DNA from: an uncultured Lachnospiraceae bacterium
Lineage (GTDB): Bacteria; Bacillota; Clostridia; Lachnospirales; Lachnospiraceae
Length of the DNA stretch: 12,673 nt
Reading direction: 5' to 3'
Assembly (NCBI GenBank): GCA_948468325.1
Contig: CAOKHR010000044.1
Span: forward strand, 1 to 12,673
Part shown: piece after piece, positions 1 through 7,400 of the stretch
Numbering within the stretch: position 1 is the first letter of the stretch
Layout of the letters: every line of letters begins with the position of its first letter
Position numbers and translations under genes: made by a program
Notes under the pieces: model-generated
Told to the model about the DNA's origin: nothing
What the model saw: only the letters and a program-made list of their open reading frames with translations
Databases searched by the model: none

Positions 1-15
1 CAGCACTTTACTCAT
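1..15 (-). CDS. Start of a gene leaving the window, probably a response regulator (partial)
   Basis: An ATG at 15-13 (minus) opens a frame reading M-S-K-V-L before the window ends. It overlaps the end of the histidine kinase gene by 8 bases (ATGAGTAA: start of this gene, stop of the kinase). An exceptionally good ribosome binding site, AGGAGGTGA at 30-22, lies 9 bases upstream counted from AGGAGG. Tight overlap with a sensor kinase, and an N-terminus like the MSKVL(V/I)VDDE start common in response regulators, make the cognate receiver protein the natural guess. Only five codons are visible, so the identity is inference. That a gene starts here is much better supported. Confidence 0.6.
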
Positions 16-1495
16 CCTGAATCACCTCCTGATATTTTCGTATTACAAAATACATCACTGTACCCACAGATTCTTTGCTGGTTGCCCAAATTTTGCCGCC
101 GTGGTCTTCAATGATTTTTTTCACAATGGAAAGGCCGATGCCGCTGCCTCCGGTAGCAGAATTTCTGGAAGCATCTGCCCGGTAGAAACGCTCAAAAACA
201 TATGGCAGATCCTTAGAAGCAATTCCTCTCCCGTTATCCTCAATTTCAACCTGAATAAAATCTCCGACATCTTTAATCCTTATATTGATAAATCCATGTT
301 CTTTATCTAAATACTTCACGGAATTTCCGATAATATTATTTACTACCCGCTTTAACTGTTCCGGGTCTGCAATGATCATCACATCGTTATCTACATAATT
401 AAAATATGCAAGACCGATCTGCTTTGTCTCCAAATCCATACCGACTTCTTCAATACAGTCGTTAAAATAAGCCGCTACACTCAGCTTGCTAAAGTTATAC
501 GGAATCCGGTTTGTGTCAATCTTAGAATACAATGTAAGCTCATTTAACAGTGCGTCCATTTCATTTGCCTTGCTGTTAATCATTCTTAAATACTTCTCTC
601 TCTTTTCCGGAGTATCTGCCACACCGTCCAAAAGCCCTTCCGAATAACCTTTTACCGTCGTAATCGGCGTCTTTAAATCATGGGCAATATTGCTGATAAG
701 CTCTCTGCTCTGCTGCTCGCTTGTCATCTGCTGCTCCGAAGATTCTTTCAGCCGCTTCCGCATCGCTTCAAAGTTTCCGCAGAGTTCACTGATTTCATCA
801 TTTCCCTCGCACTCAATCGTAAAATCCAGATTGCCATTCTGGATATTTAAAGTCGCCGCTTCCAGATTTTTAATCGGGCGGATAATTCCCTGATAGATCC
901 AGATAATCAGCATTGCCGCCGTCAGCAAAAGAATACCTAATACGGAAATGCAAACATCCAGCAGAAGCGCCCGCACTTCAGGCAAAACCTCATAAAATGC
1001 CGTCACAATAAAGGCGCTGCCCTTTTTCCCGTCTGTAAATGAAAGATTAATCTGTTTAATCAGAACACTTTTCTTCCCGTCTACGTAAGTTCCTGATACC
1101 GGATCTTCTTCATTCTTCCCGTACCCCGGAAGGTCTTCTTCGCTAAGCTCTGTTTCCTCCCCCGCATAAATAATATCGTCCTCTCTGCGAACGATAAGAT
1201 AAGAATATTTCTTCTGTAATTCCTGATTCATCTTTTCCAAAAATTCCAGTTTCAGAAAATGATCCGGATTTAAATCAGCTTCTTTTAATAATCTGTTATA
1301 ATTTGCTTCCGTATACTGGTTTAAAAGCTTTAACGGATTCATAAGTTCCCCGTAGCTTTCCGCTTCAATACCGTAGGTCTGCTCTATTGCTGCAATCTGA
1401 TATTTCTGAAAACAAAAGATGACAAATACTGTCAGCATAATCGGCACAAATATAATAATGCAAAAAGAAACGGTAAGCCTTGTCTTTAATTTCAT
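8..1495 (-). CDS. Membrane sensor histidine kinase (HAMP, HisKA, HATPase_c)
   Basis: A two-component sensor kinase of 495 residues that would autophosphorylate on His and pass phosphate to a response regulator. Domain order: membrane helix about 9-29, extracytoplasmic sensor region about 30-176, second helix about 177-200, HAMP about 201-253, HisKA with the AHDLKTP box (His272) about 262-327, then the ATPase domain with N-box NNIIGNSVKY (386-395), G1 DNGRGI (420-425), F-box VFERFYRAD (433-441) and G2 GGSGIGL (449-455). All catalytic boxes are intact. The frame is open up to 1585, but I chose the ATG at 1495-1493: it has AGAGGA (1508-1503) 7 bases upstream and starts with a normal MKLKTRL-type membrane leader, whereas the upstream ATG lies in the metK terminator hairpin. 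The gene downstream overlaps its stop codon. The signal sensed cannot be told. Confidence 0.92.
   Translation of the reverse strand: MKLKTRLTVSFCIIIFVPIMLTVFVIFCFQKYQIAAIEQTYGIEAESYGELMNPLKLLNQYTEANYNRLLKEADLNPDHFLKLEFLEKMNQELQKKYSYLIVRREDDIIYAGEETELSEEDLPGYGKNEEDPVSGTYVDGKKSVLIKQINLSFTDGKKGSAFIVTAFYEVLPEVRALLLDVCISVLGILLLTAAMLIIWIYQGIIRPIKNLEAATLNIQNGNLDFTIECEGNDEISELCGNFEAMRKRLKESSEQQMTSEQQSRELISNIAHDLKTPITTVKGYSEGLLDGVADTPEKREKYLRMINSKANEMDALLNELTLYSKIDTNRIPYNFSKLSVAAYFNDCIEEVGMDLETKQIGLAYFNYVDNDVMIIADPEQLKRVVNNIIGNSVKYLDKEHGFINIRIKDVGDFIQVEIEDNGRGIASKDLPYVFERFYRADASRNSATGGSGIGLSIVKKIIEDHGGKIWATSKESVGTVMYFVIRKYQEVIQDE
22..30 (-). promoter_or_regulatory. Perfect Shine-Dalgarno site inside the kinase gene
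   Basis: Minus strand reads AGGAGGTGA, fully complementary to the 3' end of 16S rRNA. It lies within the last codons of the histidine kinase and 9 bases (from AGGAGG) before the ATG at 15-13. It decides the start of the downstream gene and suggests that gene is translated more strongly than the kinase. Confidence 0.7.
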
Positions 1496-1559
1496 GGAAA
1501 CATCCTCTCTGACGAATGCAAAAAGCGTCTGCCAGACATTTCTATATATGCATGGCAGC

Positions 1560-1600
1560 AAAAAAACCATAGGGACTAAAAACAAAAGCCCCTATGGTTT
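1560..1600 (-). terminator. Intrinsic terminator of metK
   Basis: An 11-base-pair stem, AAACCATAGGG (1564-1574) with CCCTATGGTTT (1590-1600), encloses a 15-base loop. On the minus strand it is followed by a run of seven T (1566-1560, partly inside the stem). It lies about 70 bases after the metK stop. On the plus strand the T run is poor, so it works mainly for metK. Confidence 0.85.
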
Positions 1601-1670
1601 ATTATAGCATGAAATCCCGTAAATCCTATTAAAAAAATAAAATATATTCTAAATTTTTCATAAACCCGAA

Positions 1671-2858
1671 TTACAGATATTTCTTTAAATCTTCTGCCTT
1701 ATCTAAGGCTTCCCACGGAAGATTCAAATCATTCCGGCCAAAATGTCCGTACGCGGCAGTAGCTTTGTAAATCGGACGTCTCAAATCCAGCATTTTGATA
1801 ATTCCGGCAGGACGAAGATCGAAATTCTCCCGGATAATTTCTACCAGCTTCTCCTCAGATACTTTTCCCGTTCCAAAAGTATCTACCATAACGGACGTAG
1901 GCTGTGCAACGCCGATCGCATAGGCAAGCTGAATTTCACACTTATCCGCCAGTCCTGCGGCAACAATATTTTTCGCCACATAACGGGCTGCATATGCTGC
2001 GGAACGGTCTACCTTTGTGCAGTCTTTTCCGGAAAATGCACCGCCGCCGTGACGCGCATAGCCGCCGTATGTATCTACAATAATCTTGCGTCCGGTAAGA
2101 CCCGCGTCTCCCTGCGGGCCTCCGATTACAAAACGTCCGGTAGGATTAATAAAAATCTTTGTCTGCCCGTCTACCATATCAGCCGGAAGCACCGGATCCA
2201 GAACATATTTCTTAATATCTGCATGAATCTGCTCCTGCGTTACTTTTTCGTCATGCTGCGTAGAAATTACGACTGCCTCTAAACGGGACGGTTTGCCGTT
2301 TTCGTCATACTCCACGGATACCTGTGATTTGCCGTCTGCCCTTAAATAAGCAAGCGTGCCGTCTTTACGCACTTTGGTAAGCTGACGCGTCAGTTTATGT
2401 GCCAGCGCAATCGGATACGGCATGTATTCTTCCGTCTCATTGACTGCAAATCCAAACATCATACCCTGGTCTCCGGCTCCGATGGCATCTATTTCGGCAT
2501 CCGTCATCTTATTTTCTTTTGCCTCCAGCGCCTTATCCACACCCATGGCAATATCCGGCGACTGCCTGTCAAGAGCTGTAAAAACAGCGCATGTATTTCC
2601 GTCAAAACCTTTTTCGGAGCTGTCATAACCGATTTCATTAATCGTTTTCCGGACAATTGACGGAATATCCAGATTTGCTTTTGTCGTAATTTCTCCTGTT
2701 ACCAATACAAAACCTGTACAGGAAGCCGTCTCGCAGGCTACACGGCTCATAGGGTCCTGCTCCATGCAGGCATCCAGAATCGCATCGGAAACTGCGTCGC
2801 AGATTTTGTCAGGATGGCCTTCTGTTACTGATTCGGATGTAAATAATCTTTTCTCCAT
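1671..2858 (-). CDS. metK: S-adenosylmethionine synthetase (methionine adenosyltransferase)
   Basis: Cytoplasmic enzyme making S-adenosylmethionine from methionine and ATP, releasing phosphate and diphosphate. The 395-residue length is normal for the family. Signatures are textbook: N-terminal FTSESVTEGHPDKICD with catalytic His15 and metal ligand Asp17, GAGDQG (127-132) opening the first MetK signature, a KVRKDG segment near 162-167, NPTGRFVIGGPQGDAG (238-253), and the P-loop-like GGGAFSGKD (271-279) followed by KVDRSAAY. The ATG at 2858-2856 has AGGAG (2872-2868) 9 bases upstream. It appears monocistronic: an S-box riboswitch sits in the leader and a strong terminator follows. Expression should therefore fall when SAM is plentiful. 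Nothing odd is seen in the protein. Confidence 0.98.
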   Translation of the reverse strand: MEKRLFTSESVTEGHPDKICDAVSDAILDACMEQDPMSRVACETASCTGFVLVTGEITTKANLDIPSIVRKTINEIGYDSSEKGFDGNTCAVFTALDRQSPDIAMGVDKALEAKENKMTDAEIDAIGAGDQGMMFGFAVNETEEYMPYPIALAHKLTRQLTKVRKDGTLAYLRADGKSQVSVEYDENGKPSRLEAVVISTQHDEKVTQEQIHADIKKYVLDPVLPADMVDGQTKIFINPTGRFVIGGPQGDAGLTGRKIIVDTYGGYARHGGGAFSGKDCTKVDRSAAYAARYVAKNIVAAGLADKCEIQLAYAIGVAQPTSVMVDTFGTGKVSEEKLVEIIRENFDLRPAGIIKMLDLRRPIYKATAAYGHFGRNDLNLPWEALDKAEDLKKYL

Positions 2859-2921
2859 TGTAAATATCTCCTCTCAAAATTATTTTTCGACTTAACTCTA
2901 ATCATCTCTCTTTTCAAACGC

Positions 2922-2960
2922 CTGCCTCCGGCAGTTTTTTGTGTACGGTAACACAAAAAA
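2922..2960. repeat. Two extra hairpins in the metK leader
   Basis: Between the riboswitch terminator and the metK ribosome site lie two more inverted repeats. TTTTTTGTGT (2935-2944) pairs with ACACAAAAAA (2951-2960) around a 6-base loop. CTGCC (2922-2926) pairs with GGCAG (2930-2934) around TCC. Read on the plus strand, the second is followed at once by TTTTTT, so it resembles a short intrinsic terminator facing away from metK. The first overlaps the U tract of the riboswitch terminator. Confidence 0.5.
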
Positions 2961-2980
2961 TCCGCTTGAAATAAGCGGAT
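2955..2980 (-). terminator. Riboswitch-controlled terminator of the metK leader
   Basis: On the minus strand ATCCGCTT (2980-2973), loop ATTTC, AAGCGGAT (2967-2960), then six T (2960-2955). The 5' arm can instead pair with AATAAGTGGAT, the 3' side of aptamer helix P1 and bases just after it (3015-3005), with one G-T pair. That gives a mutually exclusive antiterminator, the standard S-box OFF-switch arrangement: SAM binding frees the terminator. Confidence 0.88.
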
Positions 2981-3009
2981 AAGATTTTCTGTCGTCAAAA
3001 TGTAATCCA

Positions 3010-3104
3010 CTTATTGTTCGAATTCTTCGCTCAGGTTGGCACCTTCCTGCTGAGGGGTTGCCGTGACTTCACAGATCCTATGTATCTCCATCACTCTGAA
3101 TAAG
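3010..3104 (-). ncRNA. SAM-I (S-box) riboswitch aptamer upstream of metK
   Basis: The minus-strand leader carries the S-box signature in order: CTTATTCAGAG at the 5' end, GTGAAGTCACGGCAACC in the middle, AAGGTGCCAACC, and AATAAG at the 3' end. P1 is CTTATT (3104-3099) with AATAAG (3015-3010). P2 is GTGA (3094-3091) with TCAC (3066-3063). P3 is AGAT (3087-3084) with ATCT (3076-3073). The core and spacing fit the SAM-binding family, whose known ligand is S-adenosylmethionine, the product of MetK. Together with the terminator at 2955-2980 it gives feedback control of metK. Confidence 0.93.
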
Positions 3105-3151
3105 GGAAAGCTATATGATTAAATTTTAAATCGTTTGATTCTGTAAGTTAA

Positions 3152-3180
3152 AGACTACGCTCTTTTTTTGTATTTGTCAA
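3152..3180 (-). promoter_or_regulatory. Probable metK promoter
   Basis: Minus strand has a perfect -35 TTGACA (3180-3175), a 17-base spacer, and a poor -10 TAGTCT (3157-3152). Transcription would begin near 3145, about 40 bases before the riboswitch. The weak -10 leaves the exact start uncertain. Confidence 0.5.
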
Positions 3181-3202
3181 GCATACAGCTTTATTTTATA
3201 AA
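3174..3202 (+). promoter_or_regulatory. Probable promoter of the HD-GYP gene, overlapping the metK -35
   Basis: TTGTCA (3174-3179), a 17-base spacer, then TATAAA (3197-3202): each box differs from consensus at one position. The -35 occupies the same bases as the TTGACA of the metK promoter on the other strand, so the two polymerases could compete. It would give a leader of about 95 bases. Confidence 0.55.
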
Positions 3203-3219
3203 TAATTTATCAATAACCA

Positions 3220-3248
3220 TTGCGGCATTTTCAGATTTGTTTTATAAT
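3220..3248 (+). promoter_or_regulatory. Alternative promoter of the HD-GYP gene
   Basis: TTGCGG (3220-3225), a 17-base spacer and a perfect TATAAT (3243-3248). The -35 matches only three positions. It could be a second, nearer start giving a leader of about 50 bases. Confidence 0.4.
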
Positions 3249-3304
3249 TATGTTAAATAATTTGACTATTTAAATTTTATTATAACGATAAAGGAGCGTA
3301 CCAT

Positions 3305-4387
3305 ATGCAGACCATCAAAACCTCGCTGTTAAGGGAAGGCATGATAACTGCCGCACCAGTTATGACGAAAAAAGGTCTTCTTGTCGTCGATGAAGACATT
3401 ACACTGACTAATGCCTCGATTGCCCGAATTGCCTTTTATGACATTAACCGGGTGGAAATCCACGATTATACCGAACCGGAAGAAAATGAAGACGAAAGTA
3501 CATCGGAACCCACATACTCTCAGAGAATCACAAGTTCTCCTGAATTCGGACAGTTTCAGGAAGATTACACCAGGGCTGTAAATGATTTAAAAAATATCAT
3601 ATCGTTCATTCTAAACGATAATAATATGCCGGAAGAATCAAAAATCTGCCAGACAATACGGCCGCTGCTGAAAGAAGCCGACTCTTCTATTGAGATGTTC
3701 GATTTCCTGCACAATATGCGAATGAACAATGACAGCATCTATGCACATTCCATAAACGTTGCGTTAATCTCAAATATGCTCGGCAAATGGCTGAAACTTT
3801 CTGAAGCGGATTTGAATACACTGACAGCAGCCTCCCTGCTTCATGACATAGGAAAGACAAAAATTCCGTCAGAAATTCTGGATAAACCTGACAGATACAC
3901 AGACGAAGAATTTGCTCTTGTCAGAAAGCATCCAACCTTTGGATATGAGATTTTACTTCCATTTGAGCAGCTGGATCCACGCATCAAAAATGCCGCTCTG
4001 ATGCACCATGAACGCTGTGACGGCAAGGGTTATCCCCAGGGTTTAAAACACTGTGAAATGGATGATTTTTCACAGATTATTGCAATTGCAGACGTATACG
4101 ATGCAATGACGGCAGCAAGATCCTACCGATCACCGCTCTGTCCGTTCCAGGTAATTGCCGATTTCGAGCTGGAAGGCCTTCAGAAATATAATCCCAGATA
4201 TATTCTGACTTTCCTGGAACGTATTGCCTACACATACCAGAACAACCGTGTACTGCTTACGGACGGCAGAAGCGCAAATATCATTATGCTTAACAGACAA
4301 TTCCTCTCACGCCCCATTGTCGGCATCAAAGGAGGCACTATTGATTTATCCAAAACACCGGATCTGCGGATCCAGTCTCTCTTATAA
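3305..4387 (+). CDS. HD-GYP domain protein, probable cyclic-di-GMP phosphodiesterase
   Basis: A soluble protein of 360 residues with a complete HD-GYP domain at about 140-312. Metal and catalytic residues are visible: His148, the HDIGK box (180-184), His209 in KHP, HHExxDGxGYP with His234/His235, Asp239 and GYP at 242-244, and the IADVYDAMTA helix (261-270) with Asp263. Family knowledge makes it a hydrolase of cyclic di-GMP, although some HD-GYP proteins cleave other cyclic dinucleotides. There is no receiver or membrane segment. The N-terminal 80 or so residues form a short beta-rich region followed by an acidic low-complexity stretch (about 57-70), with a helical linker to about 135. The start has AAGGAG (3291-3296) 8 bases before the ATG. 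It is transcribed alone, divergent from metK and convergent with the sialidase operon. How its activity is controlled is not apparent. Confidence 0.9.
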   Translation: MQTIKTSLLREGMITAAPVMTKKGLLVVDEDITLTNASIARIAFYDINRVEIHDYTEPEENEDESTSEPTYSQRITSSPEFGQFQEDYTRAVNDLKNIISFILNDNNMPEESKICQTIRPLLKEADSSIEMFDFLHNMRMNNDSIYAHSINVALISNMLGKWLKLSEADLNTLTAASLLHDIGKTKIPSEILDKPDRYTDEEFALVRKHPTFGYEILLPFEQLDPRIKNAALMHHERCDGKGYPQGLKHCEMDDFSQIIAIADVYDAMTAARSYRSPLCPFQVIADFELEGLQKYNPRYILTFLERIAYTYQNNRVLLTDGRSANIIMLNRQFLSRPIVGIKGGTIDLSKTPDLRIQSLL

Positions 4388-4395
4388 AAGCATCG

Positions 4396-4430
4396 AAAAA
4401 TCCCCGAAAATTTAAAATTTCCGGGGATTT
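4396..4430. terminator. Bidirectional terminator between the HD-GYP gene and the sialidase operon
   Basis: AAATCCCCG (4398-4406) pairs with CGGGGATTT (4422-4430), and the stem can extend inward through A/T pairs with a bulge. It lies 10 bases after the plus-strand stop and 18 bases after the minus-strand stop. Toward minus it is followed by five T (4400-4396), toward plus by ATTTAATT, so it ends the sialidase transcript best but can serve both. Confidence 0.8.
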
Positions 4431-4448
4431 AATTCTAAATATCTTTTC

Positions 4449-7400
4449 TTATTTCATTTTCGCTTTCTTGCTTACGCCCGCAGACTGCAGTTTCTTTAAC
4501 AGACTCTGGCGTTTGTTCTTCTTTAATCCTTTTGGCATCTGAACCTTTACACCTTTGGCCGCCGTCTTTTTAAATGCGGTTTTATCCACTTTTTTAAAAC
4601 TCTTGCATTTTAATACAATCGTCTTTAACTTGCTGCAGTTATAAAAAGCTTTTTTGCCAATCGTAGTAGCTTTGGCTCCGATTGTAACCGATGTAAGATT
4701 TTTACAATTAACAAAGGCCTGTTTGCCAATTGTTGTTACATTAGCGCCGATAACAACTTTCTTTAATGTCTTAGAACCTTTAAATGCATTTGCACTGATT
4801 TCCGTAACGGTAAACGTCTGATCCTTAATTGTAACGCTTGGAGGAATCGTAATATTCGCTTTCGCCGCCCCCGAAACTGCTGCCGTTTTAGCCGTCACAT
4901 CTGTCACCGTATATGTAATGCCGTCAACAGTTTCACTGTAGCCTGCCTGGATTGGAGCCGGAACCGGATTCGGATCATCCTGTCTGAACTCTTTCATTTT
5001 CAGTTCATTCTGAGCCGTCTGCAGATTTTTCAGCAATACAGCCAGTTCGGATTCTGTTGCATTTTCAGGAGCATTGACTGCCGCCTGATATGCGTCATAA
5101 AACTTTTTCCAGGTCTCCGGCGTATATTTGCTTTCTTCAGTAGCAATAATTCCTTTCGCTGCGTCAATTCCGGCTTTCAGATTTTTTGACGCGGCATTGT
5201 ATTTTTCTTCTGCCAGAGCTTTGCTTGCATTCACCAGAGCTTTCATGGCAGCTTTCACTTCCGCAATATCCGTATCCGCTGTAATATCCTGTGCACGATT
5301 ATATGCATTTTCAAATTCTTCCCATACCTGAGCCGAAATTCCGTCATGCGCCGCCTCATAATCTTTTTTTGCAGCCTGCACAAAATTATTCAGATCCTCT
5401 GTGATTTCCTCTTTTGTCATAGGCGTCAATGACGCAACCGCTTCCTGCAATGCATCCGTCGCTTTTATCATACTGCTGCTGTTTGCACCCTTATTGTTTA
5501 TAATCTTCCGGCTTTCTTCATAAGCTTCTTTCAGTGCCAAAGCTCCTTCTTCCTTATAAAAAAGCAGATCATCCATGATCTCCGAAGCGTTTTCATGCGC
5601 TTCTTTCAGCGGCTGATATATATATGCATACACTATCTCCGTCTTTTTATGATTCGGATTATTCGCACAGGTATAGACAAGCTCTCCGTCCTCTGTCTCC
5701 GTAACGGCTTTCACAATCTCCGGCCCGCCCCATGCATGGCTGCCATACGCCGGAATCACGCTTCCTTTCTGCAGCAATATACCGCAGCCCGGATTTGTGC
5801 AATAAGTATCGCCGCTGTATCCGTCTTCCATACAATCTGCTTTTATCACGCCTTTAACAACTGTCGTCCCATGCTCACATTCAGCGCTTGTAACTTTAAA
5901 ACGGTATATAATTCCATCTACTACAACGCTGGCTTCTCCCGTCTTTATCGGTGTAACCGTAACCGTAAGGGTCTTTCTGGCAAGTTTCGTCTGATTGGAC
6001 GTCCCGTTCTTCGGATAAAGCACCACCACATTGTTGTCGTCGTATCTATAGGCAATCAGATATTTTTTTCCGGAAGTAATACTCGCGACAGATTTATATC
6101 CCGGAATAACATCGTTGTCTGAAACAGACTCCTGTTTTTCCAAAAGCTCCAGCTCAAAGCTTCCGGTTTTATAATTTGCATCGTAATTAGTACTTGCGTT
6201 AAAATTCATAGCGCCCGTATAGAAAAGCACATACCGCTTTCCCTGTGTATTGCAGATACGGAATTTCCCATCCACCGGCGTTACCATCATATTTGCCGAA
6301 CCGGATCCAAAGAAATTGTTTATGTCCGTATTTTTCAGATAAGTGTCCGTCGCCTCATTGTGAATGCTGTACGTTGTGCCGGAACCGGTAAAAGTAAATT
6401 CCGCATCCGAAAAGCTGATTTCCGGATCAGATTTAATCGAGAAACTGTTCAGGGTATCCGCCTGATTGGAAACATGTTTAAACAATTTCCAACTGCCGTC
6501 TACTTGAGATGTCACCTGTATGGCGTCTCCCGAAACTTCGCCGGGTTCTAATGCAGCGTCTTCTATAATATAAGGCTCATTATTGGCAGGCAGATAAACC
6601 GTATTGTCCGTTACATAAACCTCATATATCATCCCGTCAATGACTGTCTCCGTATAACCTGCGCCTGTTCCGGTAATTGTGATCTCTTTCCTGCCTGCTT
6701 CGCTTTGGGTTGTTATCTCTGCGATTTCCTCATCCGCTTCTTTCGCAATCAGGAAATCATCTTCACTATCATAAGTTCTGGTATATGTTTCTCCCTTTTC
6801 CAGCCGTACCTTAATGGATGCCCCTTCAATCACTGCCCCCGGAGCAATATCCAGTATGCTGAATTTATCAAATATAAACGAAATACCGTCCTGCCATCTG
6901 TTTGGTTCCCAAAGAAGCGCTACCGTACCGTCTTCCATTTCCGTCAGACAGGAATAAACGTATCCTCCCTCTGCGTCCGGAACGGCAAATTCACTAAAAA
7001 GCGTCATGGTATTATCTTCCGGTTCAACCAAAAAGATGAAGATCTTTCCCTTTGCACGCGCTCCTCCTGTCGGACATCCTACGAGAATTGCCTGTTTGCC
7101 ATTGATTTTTTTCGAATAACTAATGGCGGTTACATTACAGGTGCTTGTCGAACCGACCTCTGTTATAACGGAAGTCTCTTCCATTTCATATTTTCCTGTT
7201 TCCGGATCTTTCTTCGCATCCGCATAACAGATTTTTCCCCTATTGCTGCGTGCAAACATACGCAAAGTACCGTCTTCCAGCTCGACAACCTCATTTTCCG
7301 AAGTCCAAAAGCCCCCATTCTCCGTTCTCTGCATATCTTTTGTACGTTCCCACGTTTTGCCGTTGTCCGTAGAATATACGATGCTTGCGTTTTCTTCGTC

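Noticed and set aside
1496..1585. N-terminal extension of 30 residues on the histidine kinase
   Set aside because: It would start inside the metK terminator hairpin and has no ribosome site; the ATG at 1495 has AGAGGA at the right distance and a normal leader.
1743..2282. Plus-strand open frame of 179 codons across metK
   Set aside because: It is antisense to a clear metK, with no family motifs and Cys/Arg-rich shadow composition.
2825..3010. Small minus-strand frame upstream of metK
   Set aside because: It overlaps the metK start, the riboswitch terminator and the 3' edge of the aptamer; the RNA structure explains this stretch better.
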